Below, in pieces: positions 42,200-50,156 of a stretch of 64,000 nt of DNA. The notes under the pieces are model-generated. The model ran no database searches, was not told the DNA's origin, and saw nothing but the letters and a program-made list of their open reading frames with translations. The translations under genes and the position numbers were made by a program. Positions within the stretch are counted from its first letter, which is position 1; every line of letters starts with the position of its first letter. Source of the stretch: Streptomyces sparsogenes (GTDB lineage: Bacteria > Actinomycetota > Actinomycetes > Streptomycetales > Streptomycetaceae); contig NZ_MAXF01000020.1 of assembly GCF_001704635.1 (NCBI RefSeq), positions 1 to 64,000 on the forward strand, written 5' to 3'.

Positions 42200-44287
42200 A
42201 TGGCAAGGAACAGCAACGGCCGCCGTGTGCGGCACACCGATTTTCTCGACAACGGGATGGTCGCGGAGTACAGCGGCGCTGGTCTTCTGCCCGGTGAGGG
42301 GGGCGGGGGCAGCGTCCGCGGCTACCTGCTGCACCGGGTCAAGCCGCACCTGCCGCCGTGGCTCGGGTGGGGCGCAACCGGTCTGGCCGGGGCGCTGGGG
42401 AACTGGCGGTGGGGCGAGAGCGCCGCAGCCGGCGTGGGGCTCACCCTCGCCTCCGTGGGGCTGACCGGCGCTACCTGGCTGATGGGCAAGTCGACCAGCC
42501 AGCAGCGCCGCCTTCACTCGGCCGTCACCGTGGCGGCCGGGTCGGCGTGGCTGACCGCCGCGTGCCTGGCCGGTCCGACCACGGGCCCGATCGACGACCT
42601 GTACCTGATGGGCGGGCCGGTCGTGGCGCTGTCGTGGAACGTGCGCATGGTCCTGCGCCACAACCCCGAGGGCGCCCCGAGCGGGAGCGCGGACGGCGGT
42701 CTGCTGGAGAAGGTCGGGCTGGCGCGGGCGCAGATCGGCAACGCGAAGGTGGAGCCCAACCGGGTCACCGCGCCGGTCGCGCTGGAGCCTGGGGAGCAGA
42801 CCAACGACGACGTCAGCAAGGCTCTGGCGCGGATCGCGTCTGCGCTGGACCTGCCGAAGTCCGCCGTGCGCTACACGCCCGACCCGGACTCCGAACGGCG
42901 CGGCGATCTGGTCATCGTGCCCGAAGACATGCTGTCCGAGGTGGTGGAGTGGGAGGGGCCGTCGAACCTGGGCGGCTCGATCGCCGAACCGCTGGTCATC
43001 GGCCGCTACGACGACGGCGCCCCGCTGCTCGTCTGGCTGCCGGGCGACCCCGAGGCGGGGCGCAACTCCACCCACATCCTGATCGCGGGCGGAACCGGCT
43101 CCGGCAAGGGCGACACTGCGCTGAACGTGCTGACGGAGATCCTTTCCCGTCGGGACGTGATCGTGTGGTTCTCCGACCCCAAGGCATTCCAGGACTTCGC
43201 CCCGCTCCGCTCCGGTCTGGACTGGAGTGCCGAGGGCGGCACGCAGACAGAGGTCATGGTGGCGGCTGTCGAGGCCGTCATCCCCGCCCGCACGCGCTGG
43301 CTGGGTGCCCACGGCTACCGGCAGTGGGTCCCGGCCGCGGCCGAGGTGCAGAACGATCCGGAGCACACCTGCCGCAGCGACGGCCGCGCCTGCGGCTGCC
43401 CCGGCATGCCGTTCCTGGTCACCTGGTTCGAGGAGGCCGCCAACACCCTGCGCAACCTGGGCGACGACACGTTCACCGGCATCGCGCAGGAAGCCCGGTC
43501 GGCGGGTATGTCGCTGGTGGTCTCGCTTCAGCGGCCCTCATACGACCAGATGTCCACCTCCACCCGCGCCTCCCTGCCGTCCGTGATCGCGCTCGGCTGC
43601 GACCCACGCGATGAAGGGTTCTCCCTGCCGGAGACGGTCATCGACGCGGGTGCGCACCCGGGTGCGTGGGGCAACCGGCGCCCCGGCTACTGCTACGTCG
43701 TCTCGCCGGGCATCGACGAGGACCGCTATCCGTCCCCGGGCCGTACCCGGCGCTTCACCATCCGGGCCGTGCCGGTCATGGAACGCCTCGCCGCGTGGGC
43801 GCAGCGCAACGGCGCTCACGCCGACCCGGTCACGGCGGGTGCGGTCTCCGGGGTGGCCGGCCGCGCCTACACCGGCCGCACCACCGACGACGGCGCCCCG
43901 AAGCCCTCGGCCCTGCGGGCCGTCGAGGAGGAGGACGACATGGACCGCGGCGGTCTGCTGGTCGACCCGGAAGACGCCGGTATCGACCCGGAGGAGGAAC
44001 TGCCCGGCGCGGAGGAGGGCGACGACGCCCCGATCTTCGGGCAGGAAACCGGCCGCAAGCCGTCGCCGGAGGAAGCCCGCCGGCTGTTCTCTGACGCGCT
44101 CGCGGAGTTCGAGACCGAGGGCCGGATGATCGTCGGTCCGAAGGACTTCACGGACTGGTGCGACCAGCACAACCTGTCGCGTTCCTGGGTGTCCCTTCGG
44201 CTGAAGGACGCGGCCCTCGACGGGCGGTTGGAGGCCACGAACCAGACCGGTCGGTGGCGCATCGTCCCGGCCCTCACGGCCGCCTGA
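42200..44287 (+). CDS. FtsK/SpoIIIE-family DNA translocase (TraB/TraSA type)
   Basis: A 695-residue protein that should pump double-stranded element DNA between hyphae. N-terminal membrane helices lie at ~45-150 (WLGWGATGLAGALG…, VGLTLASVGLTGATWLMG). The RecA-like motor is at ~270-560: Walker A GGTGSGKGDTAL (Lys303), IVWFSDPKAFQDF, Walker B FLVTWFEE. A Cys cluster (CRSDGRACGCPG) sits inside the motor. The last ~80 residues form a winged helix (FTDWCDQHNLSRSWVSLRL) that should recognise the clt locus. It is the only conjugation ATPase in the element; no relaxase is present. Confidence 0.9.
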   Translation: MARNSNGRRVRHTDFLDNGMVAEYSGAGLLPGEGGGGSVRGYLLHRVKPHLPPWLGWGATGLAGALGNWRWGESAAAGVGLTLASVGLTGATWLMGKSTSQQRRLHSAVTVAAGSAWLTAACLAGPTTGPIDDLYLMGGPVVALSWNVRMVLRHNPEGAPSGSADGGLLEKVGLARAQIGNAKVEPNRVTAPVALEPGEQTNDDVSKALARIASALDLPKSAVRYTPDPDSERRGDLVIVPEDMLSEVVEWEGPSNLGGSIAEPLVIGRYDDGAPLLVWLPGDPEAGRNSTHILIAGGTGSGKGDTALNVLTEILSRRDVIVWFSDPKAFQDFAPLRSGLDWSAEGGTQTEVMVAAVEAVIPARTRWLGAHGYRQWVPAAAEVQNDPEHTCRSDGRACGCPGMPFLVTWFEEAANTLRNLGDDTFTGIAQEARSAGMSLVVSLQRPSYDQMSTSTRASLPSVIALGCDPRDEGFSLPETVIDAGAHPGAWGNRRPGYCYVVSPGIDEDRYPSPGRTRRFTIRAVPVMERLAAWAQRNGAHADPVTAGAVSGVAGRAYTGRTTDDGAPKPSALRAVEEEDDMDRGGLLVDPEDAGIDPEEELPGAEEGDDAPIFGQETGRKPSPEEARRLFSDALAEFETEGRMIVGPKDFTDWCDQHNLSRSWVSLRLKDAALDGRLEATNQTGRWRIVPALTAA

Positions 44288-44299
44288 CACCCGTAACGC

Positions 44300-44381
44300 G
44301 TTACGCCTGCCTAACACCCAAACCCCTAGGCAGACGCGCCGTTACGCGGACCTAACACTGCCCCCTCACACCGCCTAACAC
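44300..44381 (+). repeat. GTTACGC / CCTAACAC repeat cluster after traB
   Basis: A composite GTTACGC-N3-CCTAACAC occurs at 44300-44317 and 44341-44358, exactly 41 bp apart. CCTAACAC recurs at 44374-44381, followed by CGCGTAACAC. The first composite begins inside the 12-bp palindrome GTAACGCGTTAC (44293-44304). The cluster starts just after the translocase stop and is more AT-rich than its surroundings. Confidence 0.7.
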
Positions 44382-44401
44382 CTACGCGTAACACCCGACC
44401 C

Positions 44402-44437
44402 CCGCGGGCCCGCGCCACCCCCGGTGCGGGCCCGCGG
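44402..44437 (+). terminator. Hairpin terminator after the traB repeats
   Basis: A perfect 12-bp inverted repeat (44402-44413 with 44426-44437, 12-base loop), 20 bases before the next start codon. Confidence 0.6.
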
Positions 44438-44458
44438 CCATCCCGGAAGGGAGCCACG

Positions 44459-44911
44459 ATGTCCCATCCCGAACGGCCCACGGCCGTCGAAGTCCACCAA
44501 CCCCAACCCATCACCATCCACCCGCCCACCGCACCCCTGGTGCCCGTCCAGCCCGGCATTGTCCCGGCCGTCCAGAGCATCCAGCTCGCCGACGGCCGGA
44601 TCGTGACCGGCTATGCGATCACCCCCGCGCCCGTCCCGGCGCCGGTCGAGACGCGACCGGCCGTCTCACGGACGGCCGTGAACGTCGCCCTCGGCGGGAT
44701 CGGGTTCGCCGCAGTCTGCGGCGGCCTGTTCCTGCTCACGTCGTTCATCGCCGCCCTGACCGCGTTCATCACCCAACTCATCATCCTCGCCGCGGTCATC
44801 TTCGGCGGCTTCATCGCCGCCCAGATCCTCGGCACCAGCCGCGGCCGGACCGGCGGCACGACGGTCAACATCCGCAAGGCCGTCATCAAGCGCAACCACT
44901 TCCACAGCTAG
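44459..44911 (+). CDS. Small membrane protein of the element
   Basis: A 150-residue protein with a Pro-rich N-terminus (QPQPITIHPPTAPLVPVQPG), a sequence QSIQLADGRIVTGYAI, and two adjacent hydrophobic helices (VALGGIGFAAVCGGLFLLTS, ALTAFITQLIILAAVIFGGF) before a basic end. Similar proteins lie between traB and rep genes in Streptomyces elements. Function unknown; possibly a membrane partner of transfer. Confidence 0.55.
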   Translation: MSHPERPTAVEVHQPQPITIHPPTAPLVPVQPGIVPAVQSIQLADGRIVTGYAITPAPVPAPVETRPAVSRTAVNVALGGIGFAAVCGGLFLLTSFIAALTAFITQLIILAAVIFGGFIAAQILGTSRGRTGGTTVNIRKAVIKRNHFHS

Positions 44912-44924
44912 CCGGGAGATCTTC

Positions 44925-45206
44925 ATGGCAACGCGTCTGGTCACCTGCTACATCGCCGTGTGCGACCTGTGCGGCGCCATCACCGACGCCGACGGCTTCA
45001 CTCCCCACCTCGACAGCCCGGAAGAGGCCGTCCGGTACATCACCGAAACCGCCTTCGGTGACGACGGATGGACCCTCAGCCCGGACGGCCGGCTCGTCTG
45101 CGACACCGTCACCGACCCGGCCCACGAAGCCGTCCACGAGAAGGCCGGGAAGCGCATCCCCACCCCGGGCCCGGACGCCATGTGCGTCACCTTCCCCACC
45201 ACCTGA
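44925..45206 (+). CDS. Element protein of unknown function (93 aa)
   Basis: MATRLVTCYIAVCDLCGAIT; a CxxC pair near the start (VCDLCG), then SPEEAVRYITETAFGDDGWT and a LSPDGRLVCDTVTDPAH segment. Small proteins with C-D-x-C-G…GW…LVC are frequent in actinophages and AICEs and probably bind one zinc. Role unknown. Confidence 0.55.
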   Translation: MATRLVTCYIAVCDLCGAITDADGFTPHLDSPEEAVRYITETAFGDDGWTLSPDGRLVCDTVTDPAHEAVHEKAGKRIPTPGPDAMCVTFPTT

Positions 45207-45226
45207 ACCCGCTGGAGGAACGCCGC

Positions 45227-45502
45227 ATGACCCGACTCCGCATCCAACGCACCACGTGGCCCCGCCGCGCGCTCATCCTCACCGACACCCCCCGCCCCAA
45301 CTGCCGCAACTGCGACGGCGAAGGCGGCACCGCGCACGACTACGGCGACTACGAGACCGGCGAATACGCAGGCACCGACTACGAGCCCTGCCCCTGCTGG
45401 AACGAAACCCGCCGCTGGACCCTGCTGCCCCTCCCGCGCCGCCCCCGGTGGCTGCGTCGGCAGCGCCCCGACATCGACCCGTGGGCCGAGCCCCCGTTCT
45501 AG
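45227..45502 (+). CDS. Small zinc-finger-like protein (91 aa)
   Basis: The motif CRNCDGEGGTAHDYGDYETG, followed by CPCW, resembles a single DnaJ-type CxxCxGxG zinc half-site. The C-terminus is Arg/Trp/Pro-rich. GGAGGA seven bases before ATG gives a clear start. It probably contacts DNA or another element protein; function unknown. Confidence 0.55.
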   Translation: MTRLRIQRTTWPRRALILTDTPRPNCRNCDGEGGTAHDYGDYETGEYAGTDYEPCPCWNETRRWTLLPLPRRPRWLRRQRPDIDPWAEPPF

Positions 45503-45585
45503 ACACGGCTGGGGCGGCCGTCTCTCGCCAAAGTCACGGCCGCCCCGGTCTCCCAGCACCGTCAAGAGAACTGGAGACATCCAGC

Positions 45586-46470
45586 ATGACACCTGACCGC
45601 AAGACCCCGCCCACGCGCACCACGACTCCAGCCCGGGACCACCTGCGAACCGCGCTGCAGCTGGCCGCGTCCGGTGTACCGCCGCTTCCCCTGCGGGCCG
45701 GAAAGGTCCCGTTCGGGAACTGCCGCCGCTGCGCGGACAACGCGTGCGGCGGCCGGCCGAACATGAAGAGCGCCGGACCGTGCGTCTGCCCCGGTCCCTG
45801 CCATGCGTGGGCTGCCGCGACCACCGACCTGGACGTCATCAACTCCGGCATCTGGCGGCGGGCGTGGCTGTGCGCGAGCGCGGTCGCCTACCACCCGGGC
45901 GGGGCGGGGCTGACGGTCGTGGACCTGGACAACGCCGACGCTATCGCGTGGGCCCGCAAGAACCTGCCTGTCACACGGACCGTGCCCACCACCCGGGGTG
46001 AGCACTGGCTCTACCTCGGTCGGATGCAGTCCGCGAACGCGGTCCGGCCCGGCGTGGACATCAAGTCCACCATGGCCTACGCCCGCTGGCTCGGGTTCGG
46101 TACCGGCACTATGGCCCCACTGCCGGATGCCGTACGCGCGCTCGCCGTGAGCAAGCCCTCCCCAGTCCAGCCCGCACCGCAGGCCATCACCGTGCCCGCA
46201 CGGGCGGGGGAAGGGGCGTGCCCTCACCGCACGCCCACCTATCTGGACCGTGGCATCGCCATGGCGGAGCAGCGCATCACCGAGGCCACCAACGGCGTGC
46301 ACAGCACCGTCTACCGCACCTTCCTGGCCGTGCTCTCCACACATGGCCGGTGCGGCTGCCTCACCGAGGACCACATCGCGCGCTTGTTCACCGCCGCGCA
46401 GACCAAGGGCGAATCCCCCCGGCACTGCACCGACGCGTGGACCAACGCCCGCGCGAAGTTGGGACTGTGA
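45586..46470 (+). CDS. Bifunctional DNA primase/polymerase (prim-pol, RepPP type)
   Basis: A 294-residue archaeo-eukaryotic primase-type protein. LQLAASGVPPLPLRAGKVPF is the conserved N-terminal strand-helix. CRRCADNACGG and CVCPGPCHAWAAATTD fit the zinc-binding part. LTVVDLDNADA holds the paired acids of motif I, TTRGEHWLYL supplies the catalytic His region, and RPGVDIKSTMAYARWLGFG the third motif. With the ATPase encoded three bases downstream it forms the replication initiator; AICEs of the RepPP class use this pair. GGAGA precedes ATG. Confidence 0.85.
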   Translation: MTPDRKTPPTRTTTPARDHLRTALQLAASGVPPLPLRAGKVPFGNCRRCADNACGGRPNMKSAGPCVCPGPCHAWAAATTDLDVINSGIWRRAWLCASAVAYHPGGAGLTVVDLDNADAIAWARKNLPVTRTVPTTRGEHWLYLGRMQSANAVRPGVDIKSTMAYARWLGFGTGTMAPLPDAVRALAVSKPSPVQPAPQAITVPARAGEGACPHRTPTYLDRGIAMAEQRITEATNGVHSTVYRTFLAVLSTHGRCGCLTEDHIARLFTAAQTKGESPRHCTDAWTNARAKLGL

Positions 46471-46472
46471 CC

Positions 46473-47948
46473 ATGTCCGACGACGAGAAGAATCCCGCCC
46501 GCGAGGTCATCACCAACTACGCACAGGCGCACTTCCGGTACTTCCGCACCGCCGACGGAACCGTGTACGCGCAGAAGAACGGCCACCCCGTGGCCCGCCC
46601 GATCCGCTCCCAGGGCACGACGGGCAGCCACCGCCAGGAACTCATGGTCGGCCTGTTCAAGGACGGGCGCGGCGTGTTCAACGGGACCGCTCTCAAGGAG
46701 GCGTTGGACTTGATCGAAGCACTCGCGCTGACCGAGGACGTGCAGCCTGTCCACATCCGCGTCGCGCCCGGATTCGACGGGGCGACGTGGCTTGACCTGG
46801 GCCGCAACGACGGGCAGTCCGTCCGTATCCACCCCACCGGCTGGGACATCGCCATCCCCGACCCGCGCGAGGTGTGCTGGCGCCGCACCCAGCTCACCGG
46901 GGAACTGCCCCTGCCGGCCAAGGACACCGACGGCAAGGGCATCGATCTCCTGTTGCGGCTGTGCAACTTCGCCAATGCGGAGACCGAGTGCCTGGCCATC
47001 GCCTGGCTGATCGGCTGCCTCGGGCCGTCCGTGCCCGTCCCCGCCCCGTTCCTCACCGGCCCGCAGGGGGCCGGGAAGTCCACCGGGGGCCGCATGCTCG
47101 TGCGGATCATCGAGGGCATGAGTGGTGACCTGCGCCGGGCTCCGAAGGACGAGGAGAACCTGATCGCGGCGGTGGCGGCCGGATGGGTCACGGCCCTGGA
47201 CAACCTCTCCCACATGACCCCGGACCTGTCCGACGCCATGTGCTGCATCGTCACCGGAGCCGAGAACGTCAAGCGCGCCCTGTTCACCGATGGGGACGTC
47301 TTCCGCGCTCGCTACCGCCGCCCCATGCTCCTGACCGGCATCGACGTGGGCGTCATCCGGCCCGACCTCGCCGAACGGCTCCTGCCCCTGCGTCTGGAGC
47401 GGCCCCGCGTCCGGCGCACCGAGGCCGAGCTGTGGGCGGAGTACGCGGAAGTTCTACCCGTCGTTCTCGGGTCTCTCCTGGATCTCACGGTCAAGGTCCG
47501 CGCAGCTGAGGCGGAAACCCCCACCGACCTGAGGATGGCGGACTTCGCGCACCTGTGTGCGCAGCTCGATGCGGCGACCGGTCTCGGGGCGCTCACCGCG
47601 TACCGGGCCAGTCTGGACGACCTGAACGACGACGTGATCGAGGGCGATCTCCTCGCGCAGACCGTCCTGCGGCATGCGGACACCATGGAGCCGGGCGCGG
47701 CCCCGCGGATGACCTCGACTGAGTGGCTGCACTGCCTCAGTCGCCTCTACAGCGGCGATGAACTGCGTCCCCTGCCAAAGGGGTGGCCGACCACGGGGAA
47801 AGTCCTCTCGGATCGGCTCAAGCGTCTCCAGCCGACACTTGCCGCCCGTGGCGTCCTCATCGACTGGGGCCGCACCAGCGAGGGCCGTTACCTCGAAATG
47901 ACCCGCCAATCTGCGCCGCCCCCACACGAGCAGAAGCCGGTGTTCTGA
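46473..47948 (+). CDS. SF3-type helicase/ATPase of the replication module
   Basis: A 491-residue protein. Walker A is FLTGPQGAGKSTGGR (Lys202). WVTALDNLSHMTPDLSDAMC is the Walker B/sensor region and FRARYRRPMLLTGIDVG the following strand. PDLAERLLPLRLERP is typical of P4/D5-like plasmid ATPases. The C-terminal ~100 residues (STEWLHCLSRLYSG, WPTTGKVLSDRLKRLQPTLA) form a winged helix. It likely loads at the iteron array downstream and unwinds it for the prim-pol. ATG 46473 or GTG 46467 could be the start. Confidence 0.82.
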   Translation: MSDDEKNPAREVITNYAQAHFRYFRTADGTVYAQKNGHPVARPIRSQGTTGSHRQELMVGLFKDGRGVFNGTALKEALDLIEALALTEDVQPVHIRVAPGFDGATWLDLGRNDGQSVRIHPTGWDIAIPDPREVCWRRTQLTGELPLPAKDTDGKGIDLLLRLCNFANAETECLAIAWLIGCLGPSVPVPAPFLTGPQGAGKSTGGRMLVRIIEGMSGDLRRAPKDEENLIAAVAAGWVTALDNLSHMTPDLSDAMCCIVTGAENVKRALFTDGDVFRARYRRPMLLTGIDVGVIRPDLAERLLPLRLERPRVRRTEAELWAEYAEVLPVVLGSLLDLTVKVRAAEAETPTDLRMADFAHLCAQLDAATGLGALTAYRASLDDLNDDVIEGDLLAQTVLRHADTMEPGAAPRMTSTEWLHCLSRLYSGDELRPLPKGWPTTGKVLSDRLKRLQPTLAARGVLIDWGRTSEGRYLEMTRQSAPPPHEQKPVF

Positions 47949-47975
47949 CCCGCGACGCTCGATCGCTCCGGGACA

Positions 47976-48016
47976 AGCAAGAGGAGCACCACCGGGCCAG
48001 ACGTGCTCCTCTTGCT
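47976..48016 (+). terminator. Terminator of the replication operon
   Basis: A perfect 14-bp inverted repeat (AGCAAGAGGAGCAC at 47976-47989 with 48003-48016, 13-base loop), 28 bases after the helicase stop. Confidence 0.8.
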
Positions 48017-48099
48017 GTTCGGCGGAACGCCGCCCGATGGTCGCGCCGCGCAGCGGCTCCTTCTTCACGCTGTGAGGCGCACCGCACCACAACAGACAC

Positions 48100-48122
48100 C
48101 CCCTCTTTTGTCCTAAGAGGGG
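48100..48122. terminator. Second hairpin before the iteron array
   Basis: CCCCTCTT (48100-48107) pairs with AAGAGGGG (48115-48122), 7-base loop TTGTCCT. It lies at the left edge of the iteron array, so it may be part of the origin rather than a terminator. Confidence 0.45.
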
Positions 48123-48128
48123 AGACAC

Positions 48129-48334
48129 TGCGTCATCTGCGTCATGTAGGCGAAAAAACGGTTCCTGACCTGCGGATACAGGCGTGACGCAGGCGGCGGT
48201 GTCTGCGTCATCCTGCGTCATCTGCGTCACCCGATGACGCAGCCTATGACGCGCTGATGACGCACCCCATGGTCACTGCGTCACGCAAACCCGCAGGTCA
48301 AAAGCCCAGATGACGCAGATGACGCAATGACGCA
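48129..48334. repeat. Iteron array: 12 copies of TGCGTCA in both orientations, candidate oriV
   Basis: TGCGTCA occurs at 48129, 48138, 48204, 48214, 48223 and 48277. Its complement TGACGCA occurs at 48185, 48235, 48258, 48311, 48320 and 48328. A variant TGACGCG is at 48247. Spacings of 9-10 bp within clusters place copies on one face of the helix. There is no gene here. The A-run GAAAAAACGG at 48151-48160 could be an unwinding element. The position beside the prim-pol/helicase genes suggests the replication origin. Confidence 0.75.
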
Positions 48335-48440
48335 GAATTCCGCGCTTCGGACAGGCGCGGCCCCTGGAAAGCCCAAAGACCCCGCTAACCCGCTCTGAGC
48401 CGCGACTCAAGGGCAATGTGACTCCAACTCGGAGGACGCA

Positions 48441-48725
48441 GTGAAACAGCCCCCTGATCTTGAGGAGACCGACCCTCAAGTTCTGCTGTACCGGCTCCTC
48501 GACCACCCCGCGCTGGCCGCGATCCTCCGGGGCGGTCTCCCTGACCGGTACCTCAACCCCGACGACATCGCCGAGATCTTCGACGTGCCCGTGGAGACCG
48601 TCTACCAGTGGCGCAAGAAGCGCGTCGGTCCGCCGGGCTTCCGCATCGGCAGGCACGTGCGCTACGACCCCGCCGACGTCAGCCGCTACGTCCGGGAGCG
48701 CAAGACCGAAGACAGCGCCGCCTGA
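48441..48725 (+). CDS. xis: Excisionase-like HTH protein (Xis)
   Basis: A 94-residue protein with a MerR/excisionase winged helix: LNPDDIAEIFDVPVETVYQW, VGPPGFRIGRHVRYDPADVS. This is the usual DNA-binding protein encoded directly before the integrase in AICEs, where it directs excision. GGAGGA lies six bases before the GTG start. It lies between the iteron array and int. Confidence 0.85.
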   Translation: MKQPPDLEETDPQVLLYRLLDHPALAAILRGGLPDRYLNPDDIAEIFDVPVETVYQWRKKRVGPPGFRIGRHVRYDPADVSRYVRERKTEDSAA

Positions 48726-48815
48726 CAGCAACGACCAACCCAGCACGACACCCGCGGGGCGGGGCCACACGGCCCCGCCCCGCTCTGCTCTGCCCAAGAA
48801 GGGACCACAGCCTCA

Positions 48816-50081
48816 ATGGCAGGCCACGTTCAAGACCGCTGGTACAAGACCGAACCCGGCCCCGACGGCAAACCCCGCCGCATCAAGACCGACCGCCACG
48901 GCACCGGCATGCGCTACCGCGCCCGCTACATCGGCCCCGACGGCACCGAGAAGAGCAAGAGCTTCCCCGACAAGCAGAAGCGAGTGGCCGAGAAGTGGCT
49001 AACGCACATCGAGGCCGACATGTCGCGCGGACAGTACATCGACCCGCAGGCCGGACGCATCACGTTCCGCGAGTACGGCGAGAAGTGGCTCGCCGCACAG
49101 ACCACCGACCCGAACACGCGGGTCCCGGTGGGTGTGCAGCTCAGGCTTCACGCCTTCCCGTACATCGGGTCGCGCCCGTTGGACTCCTTCCAGCCCGCGC
49201 ACATCCGTGAGTGGCTGGCCGAGCTGGAGCAAGCCGTGCCGGCATCGTCCTACCGCCGGGTGATCTTCTCGAACGTCTCGTCAGTCCTGAGCGCCGCCGT
49301 TGATGACGCACTGCTTCTCAAGAACCCATGCAAGGCGCGCTCCGTCCGTGCGCCCGAGCGAGGTGCCCCGCGCGTACGCCCGTGGCTCCCGGAACGCGTC
49401 TTCGCGGTGCGGGCCGCGCTCCCCAAGCGCTATCAGGCAATGGTGGACCTCGGGGGTGGCTGTGGCCTCAGGCAAGGCGAGATCTTCGGACTACCTGACG
49501 ACGAAGTGAACTACGAAGCCGGATGGCTGCACGTCGCCTATCAGGTGAAGGTGGTCAACGGGCACCTGGTCTTCGCGCCACCGAAACGCGGCAAGGAACG
49601 GGACGTGCCACTGCCGGAGCGCGTCGGCCGCGTACTCAAGGAGCACCGGAAGCTCTTCCCGCCCGTGGACGTGACGCTTCCGTGGCTGCGGCCGGACGGC
49701 CCGCCCGTCACCAAGCGTCTGTTGTTCTCCCTCATAGGGGGCGGCGCGGTCCGCCGGACCGACTTCAACACCCGGCTGTGGAAGCCCGCGCTCGTGGCGG
49801 CCGGGGTGATCCCCGAACCGGAGAAGGGTGAGCGGCACGAGGCGGCCCGCGAACACGGCATGCACGCGCTGCGGCACTTCTACGCGTCGGTTCTGCTGGA
49901 TGCCGGGGAGAACATCAAGGCCCTGAGCGGCTACCTTGGCCACGCGGACCCCGGCTTCACGCTCCGGACGTACACGCACCTGATGCCGAGCAGTGAGGGA
50001 CGGACCCGGAACGCAGTGGACCGGCTCTATGAGGCGGTCGAATCCGCGCCGGACGGCCCACAGACGGCCCAAGAGGGATGA
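48816..50081 (+). CDS. int: Tyrosine site-specific integrase
   Basis: A 421-residue tyrosine recombinase. The SAM-like core-binding domain is at ~65-170 (ITFREYGEKWLAAQTTD, VFSNVSSVLSAAVDDALL-like region). The catalytic domain carries Arg219 (GLRQGE), His350-x-x-Arg353 (HALRH), His376 (GHAD) and Tyr386 (RTYTHL). It should recombine attP with the glnA2 attB. The gene ends 77 bases from attR, the standard AICE arrangement, and its last codons contain a candidate arm site. All catalytic residues are intact. Confidence 0.93.
   Translation: MAGHVQDRWYKTEPGPDGKPRRIKTDRHGTGMRYRARYIGPDGTEKSKSFPDKQKRVAEKWLTHIEADMSRGQYIDPQAGRITFREYGEKWLAAQTTDPNTRVPVGVQLRLHAFPYIGSRPLDSFQPAHIREWLAELEQAVPASSYRRVIFSNVSSVLSAAVDDALLLKNPCKARSVRAPERGAPRVRPWLPERVFAVRAALPKRYQAMVDLGGGCGLRQGEIFGLPDDEVNYEAGWLHVAYQVKVVNGHLVFAPPKRGKERDVPLPERVGRVLKEHRKLFPPVDVTLPWLRPDGPPVTKRLLFSLIGGGAVRRTDFNTRLWKPALVAAGVIPEPEKGERHEAAREHGMHALRHFYASVLLDAGENIKALSGYLGHADPGFTLRTYTHLMPSSEGRTRNAVDRLYEAVESAPDGPQTAQEG
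50051..50070. repeat. Candidate integrase arm site, right
   Basis: GGACGGCCCACAGACGGCCC, inside the 3' end of int and 88 bases from attR. It matches 35520-35539 in 19 of 20 positions. A further partial box (GACGGCTCCGGGCC) follows at 50083. Confidence 0.6.
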
Positions 50082-50088
50082 GACGGCT

Positions 50089-50119
50089 CCGGGCCAGCGT
50101 CGTGACGACGCTGGCCCGG
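50089..50119. terminator. Perfect hairpin between int and attR
   Basis: A 13-bp perfect stem (CCGGGCCAGCGTC, 50089-50101, with 50107-50119), 5-base loop. It lies 8 bases after int and between convergent int and glnA2, so it may terminate both. No T-run follows. Confidence 0.75.
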
Positions 50120-50156
50120 ATCATCGGTCTAGCGAAGTACCCCCGTTGACCTGCGC

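Noticed and set aside
41975..43992. Scattered GACCCGGA 8-mers in the transfer genes as a TraB recognition array
   Set aside because: They encode Asp-Pro-Glu/Asp codons in high-GC coding DNA and are spaced irregularly; expected by chance. Only the non-coding repeats were kept.
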